The notes beneath the pieces were generated by a model. The model worked only from the letters and a program-made list of their open reading frames with translations. It did not search any database and was not told the origin of the DNA. DNA of 64,000 nt, taken from Hordeum vulgare subsp. vulgare. Taxonomy: Eukaryota; Streptophyta; Magnoliopsida; Poales; Poaceae. The stretch spans positions 486,149,763-486,213,762 of the forward strand of contig NC_058524.1 of the NCBI RefSeq assembly GCF_904849725.1, written 5' to 3'. The translations under genes were made by a program, and so were the position numbers. Each line of letters starts with the position of its first letter. Position 1 is the stretch's first letter. Below are positions 45,317-55,314 of this stretch, piece by piece.

Positions 45317-47582
45317 CTTTGGAATGACACTTCTGCAGGATCTGTCCCTGTTCATGTTCAGGCTCACAACGTATAATAACACCATCTACTCCTTCCTTAT
45401 AAAGGTGAGGATCATCCAAAAAGTAGTGTCTCAAATCAAAGAAGAATTTCTTCTTTTGCTGGTAGGTGAAACTCGGTGGTATGTATTTGGCTACGATATA
45501 GTTTGCGTAATCAGCATACCACGGTGCACTATGTGAAGTGCGGATGACATTCAATTGCTCATCAGGAAAGCTGTCATCAATAGGTCGTGGGTCATCAAGG
45601 ACATTCTCTAGCCTAGACAAGTTATCTGCTACAGGGTTATCAACACCCTTTCGGTCAACAACGTGCAAATCAAATTCCTGTAGCAGGAGAACCCATCTGA
45701 TTAGCCTAGGCTTAGCGTACTTCTTCTCCATAAGGTACTTAATAGCAGCATGATCAGAGTGAATAGTGACTTTGGAGTCAACTATATAAGATCTGAACTT
45801 TTCACATGTAAACACGACTGATAAAAACTCCTTTTCCGTAGTGGCATAGTTTCTTTGGGCACTATCTAGAGTTTTACTAGCGTAGTGAATGACATTCAAC
45901 TTCTTGTCAACTCTTTGTCCTAGTACAACACCAACAGCATAATCACTAGCATCACACATGGTTTCAAAGGGCAAGTTCCAATCAGGTGGTTGAACAATAG
46001 GTGCAGTTATCAAAGCCCTCTTAAGTATTTCGAAGGCTTCCTCACGATCCTCATCAAAAACAAAAGGAACATCCTTCTGCAAGAGGTTGGTAAGAGGCCT
46101 AGAAATCTTAGATAAGTCTTTAATGAACCTTCTATAGAAACCAGCATGACCTAGGAAACTTTGTATACCTCTGATATCTGTGGGGCAAGGCATTTTCTCA
46201 ATTGCATCAACCTTAGCATTATCAACTTCAATGCCTTTCTCAGAGATTTTGTGTCCTAAGACGATGCCTTCATTAACCATGAAGTGGCACTTCTCCCAGT
46301 TCAAGATGAGGTTGGTATCCTTGCATCTCTGTAAGACTCGATCAAGGTTGCTGAGGCAATCGTCAAAGGAAGAATCGTAAACGGAGAAATCATCCATGAA
46401 AACCTCAACAATCTTTTCACAAAAGTCAGAGAATATAGCCATCATATATCTTTGAAAGGTGGCAGGTGCATTGCATAAGCCAAAAGGCATACGTCTATAA
46501 GCAAAGGTACCGAAGGGGCAGGTGAAAGTGGTTTTCTCCTGATCAGATTGTGCAATAGGTATTTGCGAGAAACCTGAATAACCGTCTAGAAAGCAGAAGT
46601 GTGTGTGTTTAGATAGCCTTTCTAGCATTTGGTCTTTAAACGACAAAGGATAATGGTCTGTCCTCGTTGCCTTGTTCAGTTTCCGGAAGTCTATCACCAT
46701 CCTATAGCCAGTAATAATCCTTTGTGGGATTAGTTCATTCTTATCATTAGGAACGACGGTGATACCTCCGTTCTTAGGTACGCAATGTACTGGACTTACC
46801 CAATCACTATGAGCAACAGGATAAATGATTCCTGCTTCCAGAAGCTTTAAAATTTCTTTTCTCACGACCTCTTTCATCCTCGGATTTAATCTCCGTTCAT
46901 GATTAGCAACTGGCTTAGAATTGGGATCAGTTTTAATCTTGTGCTGACATAGAGTGGGACTAATACCCTTAAGATCATCAAGAGTATATACAATAGCCGC
47001 ACAGTGCTTCCTCGAAGTTTTTAATAACTTCTTCTCTTCGTGATTCGAGAGGTGAGCACAAATAATAACAAGATATATCTCCTTCTCATCAAGATAGGCA
47101 TACTTAAGTGTATCTGGTAACTGTTTTAGCTCGAATAGAGGATCACCCTTTGGCGGGGGACGATCCCCAAGCAGTTCAACAGGCAGATTATTCTTAAGGA
47201 TAGGATATTGTTTTAAAACAATTTTATCTATCTCATCTCTTTCATCCATATGCATATCATTTTCATGCTCAAGCAAATATTGCTCTAAAGGATCCGTAGG
47301 AGCTACGGCAATAGAGGCAAGAGCAATGATTTCATCCCTACCAGACGACTCTTTTTCATGGGGTTGTCTTCCAAACTTGGAGAAGTTAAATTCATGAGAC
47401 ACACCCTCGAAACTTACAGTGATAGTCTGTTTAACGCAATCAATATGAGCATTGGCAGTGTTGAGAAAGGGTCTACCAAATATGATGGGACAAAAGCTAT
47501 CTTGTGCAGTAGCAAGGACGAGGAAATCAGTAGGGTACTTCGTCTTACCACACAAGACTTCTACATCTCGCACAATTCCCAA
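45294..47582 (-). pseudogene. Element C reverse transcriptase-RNase H (762-codon frame)
   Basis: Open on the minus strand from 47582. It begins in the protease C-terminus ([20 protein letters not shown]), then the linker ...[17 protein letters not shown]. Reverse transcriptase follows, with [15 protein letters not shown] (~46790), [34 protein letters not shown] (~46450-46495) and the catalytic FMDDFSVY (~46378-46401). RNase H shows [14 protein letters not shown] (~45920-45960) and DHAAIKYL (~45740). The frame closes with [16 protein letters not shown] and ILQKCHS, then runs four codons into the solo LTR (ends 45294). The polymerase itself is uninterrupted. A frameshift at ~47580 separates it from the protease active site. 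Copies genomic RNA into DNA in an intact element. Confidence 0.92.
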
Positions 47583-48794
47583 GGGCAGATAGTGTCTCTA
47601 TTAGCTAGCGAAATAGTGACATCAATGGGTTCTAACTTAGTAGGTGCAATCTCATCTTTGATTTCATCATATAGGGACTGGGGTATTGCACTAACACTAG
47701 CACCCATATCACATAAACCATGATAACAGTGATCTACTATCTTGACAAAAACAACGGGCATGCCAACTAGAGGTCCGATTTGCCTTTCGCGTGAGGTTTA
47801 GCAATTCTAGCGGAGTCCTCACAGAATTTGATAACATGCCCGTCTATGTCTTTGGCTAAGAGATCTTTGATAATAGCAACACTAGGTTCAACTCGAATTT
47901 CCTCAGGGGGTGCAAGTGGTCTAATGTAACCCCTACGTATCACAGTTGGAGCTTTAGAATAATCCTTTTTCCTAGTAGGGTAAGGTGGTTTCTCAGCGTA
48001 GGCACAAGGAACAATAGGATCACTAAAGGCAATGACTTTCTCTTCAACTAGATTGGGTTTAACTATGTTGACTTCTACAGGAGGATGATACTTAAACCAC
48101 TTCTCTTTGGGAAGATCAACATGAGCAGCAAAAGATTCACATAGAGAAGCTACTATCTCAGAGTCAAGTCCATACTTAGCGCTAAAATCTCTAGAAGTGT
48201 TTGTTTCCACAAAAGATTTAACGCAATCAAACTAGAAATTCATACCTGACTCCTTACCTTCTTCAAGCTCCCAATCTTCAGAGTTACGTTTGATTCTTTC
48301 CAATAAATTCCACTTGTGGTCAATATCCTTCTTCATAAAAGAACCGGTACAAGAGGTGTCAAGCATGGTACGATCTTCATGAGAAAGCCGAGCATAATAG
48401 TTTTGAGTGATAATTTCTCTCGAGAGCTCATGATTGGGGCATGAATATAGCATTGATTTAAGCCTCCCCAAGCTTGAGCTATGCTTTCCCTGTCGCGAGG
48501 CCAAAAGTTATAAATATAATTCCGATCACGATGTACTAAATGCACAGGATAAAACTTTTGATGAAATTCCAATTTCATCCGATTGTAGTCCCATGATCCA
48601 GTATCATCACATAGCCTATACCATGTCAATGCCTTATCCTGCCAAGATAAAGGAAAGACTTTCTTCTTTACCTCATTCTCGGGCAAACCTCCAAGCTTAA
48701 ATAAACCACAAACTTCATCTACATAGATTACATGCAAGTCTGGATGTGATGATCCATCTCCCGTAGAAGGATTAGCCAACAGTTTCTCAAGCAT
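47561..48794 (-). pseudogene. Element C gag and protease, frameshifted
   Basis: Gag starts MLEKLLANPSTGDGSSHPDL (48794), with KALTWYRLCDDTGSWDYNRM and FWPRDRESIAQAWGGL. A frameshift near 48420 continues as YSCPNHELSREIITQNYYAR to 48232, where a stop (Asn/Phe-Ter) interrupts. 47767-48210 reads YGLDSEIVASLCESFAAHVD...KPPYPTRKKDYSKAP, the C-terminal linker. 47561-47761 holds the protease site HCYHGLCDMGASVSAIPQSL (D-M-G-A). At least two frameshifts and two stops. Same order and wording as element B, confirming one family. Confidence 0.88.
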
Positions 48795-48991
48795 ACCCGA
48801 AGGAATTTCATAAAAGATATTTTCAGTAGGTACCTCAGGTTGAGGAGCAACTCCTCATGCTTCCATTCGTGGTGAAGATACCCCGAACAAATTCCTCAAA
48901 GGAACATTTTCCATAGTGACAAGTGACAATAAATTTCAGCACAATATATAAATGTTTCCTTACCAAATTCCACTTACCAAAGGCGCTTGGC

Positions 48992-49009
48992 TCCCCGGCA
49001 ACGGCCCCA
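48992..49009 (-). promoter_or_regulatory. Primer-binding site of element C
   Basis: Sense strand TGGGGCCGTTGCCGGGGA, eleven bases from the LTR. One base off the Athila-type TGGCGCCGTTGCCGGGGA pattern. Confidence 0.75.
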
Positions 49010-49020
49010 GAAAAGAGTCT

Positions 49021-50548
49021 TGATGACCCACAAGTATAGGGGATCAATCGTAGTCCTTTAGATAAGTAAGAGTGTCGAACCCAACGACGAGCAGAAGGCT
49101 CTCATAAACAGTTTTCAACAAGGTAATAACTGCAAGCACTGAAAGTAGCGGTAACAAGTGATGGTGTAGTGAGGTGAAACGTAGCAGGTGAAAAGTAACG
49201 AGTAACAAGTAGTAGCAACGGTGCAGCAAAGTGGCCCAATCCCTTTTGTAGCAAGGGACAAGCCTGAACAAAGTCTTATAGGAGGAAAAACGCTCCCGAG
49301 GACACACGGGAATTTCTGTCATGCTAGTTTCATCATGTTCATATGATTCGCGTTCGTTACTTTGATAATTTGATATGTGGGTGGACCGGCGCTTGGGTAC
49401 TGCCCTTACTTGGACAAGCATCCCACATATGATTCACCCCTGTCGCAAGCATCCGCAACTACGAAAGAAGAATTAAGACAATGTCTAACCATAGCATTAA
49501 ACTAGTGGATCCAAATCAGCCCCTTACGAAGCAACGCATAGATTGGGGTTTAAGCTTCTGTCACTCTAGAAACCCATCATCTACTTACTACTCCCCAATG
49601 CCTTCCTCTAGGCCCAAATATGGTGAAGTGTTATGTAGTCGACGTTCACATAACACCACTAGAGGAAAAGACAACATACATCATATCAAAATACCGAACG
49701 AATACCAAATTCACATGACTATTATTAGCATGACTTATCCCATGTCCTCAGGAACAAAAGTAACTACTCCCAAAGCATAATCATAATCATGATCAGAGGT
49801 GTAATGAGTAGCGTCAAGGATCTGAACATAAACTCCTCCACCAAGTAATCCAACTAGCATCAACTACAAAGAGTAATCAACACTACTAGCAACCTTACAA
49901 GTACCAATTGGAGTCGCGAGACGGAGATTGGTTACAAGAGATGAACTAGGGTTTGGAGAGGAGATGGTGCTGATGAAGATGTTGATGGAGATGACTCCCC
50001 TCCGACGAGAGGAGTGTTGGTGATGACGATAGCGACGATTTCCCCCTCCGGGAGAGAAGTTTTCCCGGCAGGATCGTCCTGCCGGAGCTCTAGATTAGTT
50101 CTGCTCAAGTTCCGCCTCGTGGCGGTGGAGAATCCACGAAAAAGCTCCACCCTGATTTTTTTCCGGACGAAACCCTTCATATAGCAGAAGAGGGGGGCAA
50201 GTGGGCCACCAGGGCGCCCACAAGCCCTGTAGCCGCCGCCAGGGGGGCGGCGGCTACCAGGCTTGTGGGCCCCTGGTAGCTCCCCTCTGGCACTTCTTTC
50301 GCCCATTATTTTTTATATAATCCCAAAAAATTCCACGTTGATTTTCAGGGCATTTGGAGTTGCGCAGAATAGAGGACTCAGACTTGCTCCTTTTCTAGTA
50401 CAGAATTCCAGCTGCCGGTATTCTCCCTCTTCAAATAAATCTTGCAAAATAAGAGAGAAAAGGCAAAAGTATGGTACCACAAAGTATAATAATAGTCCAT
50501 AAAGCGATAATTATCAACATGAAAGCATGATGCAAAATGGACGTATCA
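49021..50548 (-). repeat. 5' LTR of element C
   Basis: 1528 bp, TGATGACCCACAAGTATAGG...GCAAAATGGACGTATCA on the plus strand. It contains the hairpin CCCACAAGCC (50216-50225) / GGCTTGTGGG (50260-50269) with a perfect inner stem TAGCCGCCGCC/GGCGGCGGCTA. Confidence 0.92.
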
Positions 50549-50553
50549 GTGTG

Positions 50554-51626
50554 TCACATGAGTTCAATTTCTCCAAGTTTGGTAGACAACCTCATGAGAA
50601 AGAGTTGCCTTGTAAGGATGAAACTATTGCCTTAGCCTCTATTGCCGTGCCTCCTACTGATCCCTTAGAGCAATACTTGCTTGAGCATGAAAATGATATG
50701 CATATGGATGAAAGGGATGAGATAAATAGAGTTGTCTTAGAACAATATCCTATTCTTAAGAACAACTTGCCTGTTGAACTGCTTGGGGATCCTCCCCCAC
50801 CAAAGGGTGATCCTGTGTTTGAGCTTAAACAGTTGCCAGATACTCTTAAGTATGCTTATCTTGATGAAAGAGAGATATATCCTGTTATTATTAGTGGTAG
50901 CCTCTCAGAGCATGAAGAAAATAAGTTACTAAAAACTCCGAGGAAGCACCGTGCTGCTATTGGATATACTCTTGATGAACTTTAGGGCATTAGTCCCACT
51001 CTATGCCAGCACAAGATCAAAACTGATCCTGATTCCAAACCAGTTGCTGATCATCAAAGGAGATTGAATCCTAAGATGAAAGAAGTAGTAAGAAAAGAAA
51101 TACTAAAGCTCCTGGAGGCAGGTATTATTTATCGTGTTGCTCATAGCGATTGGGTGAGTCCGGTGCATTGCGTCCCTAAGAAGGGAGGTATCACCGTTGT
51201 CCCTAATGATAAGGATGAATTGATCCCACACAGGATTATTACTGGCTATAGGATGGTGATCAATTTTAGGAAATTGAATAAAGCCACTAGGAAAGATCAT
51301 TACCCTTTGCCTTTTATCGACCAAATGCTAGAAAGACTGTCTAAACACACACACTTCTGCTTTCTAGACGGTTATTCTGGTTTCTCCCAAATACCAGTTG
51401 CACAATCTGATCAGGAGAAAACCACTTTCACCTGCCCTTTCGGTACCTTTGCTTACCGAGGTATGCCTTTTGGCTTGTGTAATGCACCTGCCACCTTTCA
51501 AAGATGTATGATGGCTATATTCTCTGACTTTTGTGAAAAGATTGTTGAGGTTTTCATGGATGACTTCTCCATTTACGGGTCTTCTTTTGATGATTGCCTC
51601 AACAACCTTGATCGAGTCTTGATGAC
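50554..51626 (+). pseudogene. Element B reverse transcriptase, with a ~0.74-kb internal deletion
   Basis: Coding resumes as [20 protein letters not shown]. It is open to a TAG near 50983 and then from 51064 with [55 protein letters not shown] and FMDDFSIYGSSFDDCLNNLD (catalytic FMDD ~51553-51576). After LDRVL (51618) the sequence jumps to the equivalent of ...[17 protein letters not shown]. Compared with element C, about 740 bp are missing, covering the RT thumb and all of RNase H. A 3-base CTT is shared at both sides of the deletion. Not functional. Confidence 0.9.
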
Positions 51627-51662
51627 CCACAACCTATTGATGATAGCTTTCCCGATGAGCAA

Positions 51663-53074
51663 TTGAATGTCACCAATGCTTCACGTAGTGCACCGTGGTG
51701 TGCTGATTATGCAAACTATATCGTTGCCAAATATATACCACCTAGTTTCACATACCAGCAAAAGAATAAATTCTTCTTTGACTTGAGACATTACTTTTGG
51801 GATGATCCTCACCTTTATAAAGAAGGAGTAGATGGTGTTATTAGACGTTGTGTACCTGAACATGAACAGGGACAGATCCTACAGAAGTGTCACTCGGAGG
51901 CCTATGGAGGACACCATGCGGGAGATAGAACTGCACACAAGGTATTGCAATCTGGTTTCTATTGGCCCACTCTCTTCAAAGATGCCCGTAAGTTTGTCTT
52001 GTCTTGTGACGAATGTCAAAGAATAGGTAATATCAGTAAACGTCAGGAAATGCCTATGAACTATTCACTTGTCATTGAACCATTTGATGTTTGGGTCTTT
52101 GATTATATGGGACCTTTTCCAAAATCCAACGAGTATACTCATGTCCTAGTTGCTGTTGATTATGTCACTAAGTGGGTAGAAGCTATCCCCATAGTAGTGC
52201 AGATCACAACACCTCTATCAGGATGCTTAAAGAAGTTATTTTCCCTAGATTTGGAGTCCCTATATATCTAATGACCGACGGTGGTTCACATTTCATTCAT
52301 GGTGCTTTCCGTAAAATGCTTGCTAAGTATGATGTCAACCATAGAATTGCGTCTCCCTATCACCCTCAGTCCAGTGGTCAAGTAGAGCTAAGCAATAGAG
52401 AGATTAAACTGATTCTGCAAAAGACTGTCAACAGGTCTAGAAAGAATTGGTCTAAGAAGCTCGATGATGCACTGTGGGCTTATAGAACTGCCTATAAGAA
52501 TCCCATGGGCATGTCTCCGTACAAAATGGTGTATGGTAAAGCATGTCATTTACCTCTTGAGCTAGAGCATAAAGCTTATTGGGCAATCAAAGAACTCAAC
52601 TTTGATTTCAAATTTGCTGGTGAGAAGAGGTTATTTGATATTAGCTCGCTTGATGAATGGAGAACTCAGGCATACGAGAATGCCAAGTTGTTCACAGAGA
52701 AGGTTAAGAGGTGGCATGATAAGAGGATACAAAAGCGTAAGTTCAATGTAGGTGATTATGTCTTGCTATATAATTCTCGTTTAAGATTCTTTGCTGGCAA
52801 GCTTCTCTCTAAATGGGAAGGTCCCTATATAGTTGAGATAGTATATCGTTCCGGTGCTATCAAGATCAACAACACGGAAGGTAATTGTCCGAGAGTTGTA
52901 AATGGGCAGAGAATCAAACATTATATCTCACGTACTCCCATAAAAGTTGAAAGCAAAATTATCAATACCATAACTCTGGAAGAATACCTAAGGGATATTT
53001 ATCAGCCTGTTTCAGACTCCGAAAATGAAGAGGTATGTGATTTGGTAAGAAAACAGACTCCAAAACATTTCTAG
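51663..53074 (+). pseudogene. Element B integrase, one frameshift
   Basis: 51663-52271 gives [20 protein letters not shown], the HHCC finger ([20 protein letters not shown] ... CDECQRIGN) and [21 protein letters not shown] short deletion at about 52190 shifts the frame. 52172-53074 continues as [46 protein letters not shown] and the C-terminal [20 protein letters not shown], stopping at 53074. Catalytic D, D, E and the C-terminal domain are present. It would insert the cDNA in intact relatives. Confidence 0.9.
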
Positions 53075-53127
53075 TATGAAAATTTATCCATTTTGGAATA
53101 TTTGAAAAAAATACAAAAATTGGAAGT

Positions 53128-53232
53128 AGTCCGGAAAACGCGCGAGGAGGCGACAAGCCTGCCAGGCGCGGGCCCACCCCCTGGCCGCACCTAGGGGGCT
53201 TGTGGCCACCTCGTGTGCCTCCCGGACTCCGT
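53128..53232 (+). other. GC-rich hairpin upstream of the element B 3' ORF
   Basis: AGTCCGG (53128-53134) pairs with CCGGACT (53222-53228), GAGG with CCTC, and CGACAAGCC with GGCTTGTGG. The central GCCAGGCGCGGGCC region is also partly self-complementary. It is the internal counterpart of the hairpin found in each LTR. Confidence 0.7.
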
Positions 53233-53271
53233 TTTCATGCTGAGTACTCCTTCTGGTCTGGAAAAAATCAA

Positions 53272-53278
53272 TATATAT
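53272..53278 (+). promoter_or_regulatory. TATA-like box upstream of the element B 3' ORF
   Basis: TATATAT directly follows GGAAAAAATCAA and lies ~90 bases before the ATG at 53364. It matches the arrangement in element C. A promoter role is inferred from position. Confidence 0.5.
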
Positions 53279-53363
53279 TCTCCCGAAAGGTTTGACCCTT
53301 GTATCACGCAGATTTCCTCTATTTTTGTTTCGAGCCTGTTTTCTGCCGCACATTTAGGGCAAG

Positions 53364-53780
53364 ATGTCTTCTCAAGATTCAGAGGGGGAGAGCTATGTGG
53401 CAGATTACCATGCTGACCCCAAGGTCTATGGGGACTTGGATCCTTATGGCTGGACCACTGATGAGGAAGAAGATTATGATCCCAAGGGGAAGGAACAAAC
53501 AAGTTCCGATGAAGAGGAGGCTCCTCTACCTCAACCTGGACACACGCATCTGGAGTTCAAGAAGTCAAGACTCCCTGACTCAAGGAAGAAACCTAAGACT
53601 TTGTTTATCCCTTCTCGTTTCTTGCAGGAGAGTAAGCAGGAATTATGCCAAAGGGTGTTGAAGCTTGAAGAGGAAAATGATGATCTAGGAGAGCAGAATT
53701 TTATGCTCAAGTGGAAATTAAACAAGCTCAAGACCTCTGCAAAATCTCCACCACCATCACCTCCAAAGGAAGACAACTAA
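53364..53780 (+). CDS. Element B 3' accessory ORF (138 aa), function unknown
   Basis: An intact frame, MSSQDSEGESYVADYHADPK to SAKSPPPSPPKEDN. The first half is very acidic (TTDEEEDYDPKGKEQTSSDE), followed by a basic stretch (SRLPDSRKKPKT) and a likely coiled coil (QELCQRVLKLEEENDDLGEQ...MLKWKLNKLK, residues ~90-125), then the PPPSPPKEDN tail shared with the ORF of element C. The ATG is ~86-92 bases after a TATATAT box. It sits in the position of the Athila 'env-like' ORF, yet no signal peptide or membrane span is visible. It could be a nucleic-acid or particle accessory protein; I cannot name a domain. Confidence 0.72.
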   Translation: MSSQDSEGESYVADYHADPKVYGDLDPYGWTTDEEEDYDPKGKEQTSSDEEEAPLPQPGHTHLEFKKSRLPDSRKKPKTLFIPSRFLQESKQELCQRVLKLEEENDDLGEQNFMLKWKLNKLKTSAKSPPPSPPKEDN

Positions 53781-55314
53781 GCATGGGTATGGGCAATCCC
53801 CTTGGCTTGTGCCAAGCTGGGGGAGTTGCCCCAGTATCGTATCACCATCACATCTTTTGCCTTTACCTTTGTTTTAGTTTGTTCCTTTTCAGTTTTCTCT
53901 TTCTCTAGTAGAATAAAAGTCTTAGTGTTTAGTCTTGAGTTTTGCTTTGTGTCACCCCCGATGTATTCGAGCTCGTGGGCCATATAATAAAGAGTGTCTT
54001 AGTTGAAGGGATTTACCTCTTGCCATGATCAAAAGATTGAGAAAGAACAAAAGCATGAAAGATCATGTAATGATCTTATGGAAAGTGATGGCTTCAAATA
54101 TAAAAATAATGATGATTGAAACTTGTTGAGGGTAGACAAATGAAGACCTTGGTCATTGTTGCAATTAATAGGAAGTTATAAAGAAGGAGAGGTTCACATA
54201 TAGATATATCATCTTTGACACCATCTATGATTGTGAATACTCACTAAACTATTGCATGCCTAGAAGTAGATGTTGGACAAGGAAGACAACATAATGAATT
54301 GTGTTTGCTTGGTTCCGAACAATGTTATATGATTAGAGATCCCTCAGCATGGGACGATTGCTTCCACCTCATATTAGCCAAAGCTCCCGCACCAAGTAGA
54401 GATACTGCTTGTGCATCCATAAACCTTCAACCCAGTTTTCTCATGAGTGTCCACCATACCTACCTATGGATGGAATAAAATCCCTCAAGTAAGTTCTCAT
54501 CGGTGCAAGCAATAAACATTGCTCTCTAATATGTATGATCTATTAGTGTGTGGAAAATAAGCTTTGTACGAACCTGTGATGAGGAAGACATAAAAGCGAT
54601 AGACTGTATAATAAAGTTCTTTATCACAGGAGGCAATATAAAGTGACGTTCCTCCGCACTAAGAGGATGCGCATCCAAACCTCAAAAGCGCATGACAACC
54701 TTTGCTTCCCTCTACGAAGGGCCTATCTTGTAACTTTACTTTTTGCCCTTGAAAGAGTCCTGGTGATCTTCACCAATTCCTTGTTTCGCCTTTATCTTGG
54801 CTAACGTCATATGCTTGGGAAAGATCTATATTCATATGTCAACTTTGAAGTAAGTATTCATGAGTTATTGTTGTTGACATTACCCTTGAGGTAAGCTGTT
54901 GGGAGGCAAAACTGTAAGCCCCTATCTTTCTCTGTGTCCAGCTGAAACTTTGATTTCATGAGTACCACGTGAGTTGTAGTAATTGTAGAGAACGAAAGGA
55001 TGATTGAGTATGTGGATTTGCTTTACAAGCTCTTATTTGACTCTTTCTGATGTTGTGATAAATTGCAATTGCTTCAATGACTAAAGGCTATCGGTTGTTA
55101 CTTCTCGGTAAGGTTCTTGATCCACGCTTTACTATGTGAAGGAATTATCACTTTAGCATGAGAGATTATATGTTGGTATTGCTGTTCTGATCATGATCAT
55201 GATGCCTGCATGTTCGTATCTTGTTTTGTCGACACCTCTCTCCCTAAACATGTGGACATATTTATTGAGCTAGGCTTTCACTTGAGGACAAGCGAGGTCT
55301 AAGCTTGGGGGAGT
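53781..55314 (+). other. 3' untranslated region of element B with two PPT-like tracts
   Basis: No long frame. 'aagctgggggagttgcc' at 53814-53830 lies just after the ORF stop and a small CTTGGC-TTGT-GCCAAG hairpin (53801-53816). 'taagcttgggggagt' at 55300-55314 is the true polypurine tract abutting the 3' LTR. The two are ~1.49 kb apart, as in element C. Confidence 0.65.

Larger units (their letters stand above)
39044..50548 (-). mobile_element. Element C: complete Athila-type gypsy element inside element B
   Basis: 11505 bp on the minus strand, flanked by perfect GTGTG duplications (39039-39043 and 50549-50553). 3' LTR 39044-40559, PPT at 40560-40575, 3' ORF 42098-42484, integrase 42769-43951, reverse transcriptase/RNase H from 47582, gag from 48794, PBS 48992-49009, 5' LTR 49021-50548. 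A 1365-bp solo LTR (43952-45316) sits within integrase. C is the same family as B (collinear genes, related LTRs) but younger, since it lies inside B. Several nonsense and frameshift changes make it defective. Confidence 0.93.

Noticed and set aside
53364..53780. Envelope gene reading for the 3' ORF of element B
   Set aside because: No signal peptide, transmembrane span or glycosylation-rich ectodomain is visible. The protein is acidic with a coiled coil.
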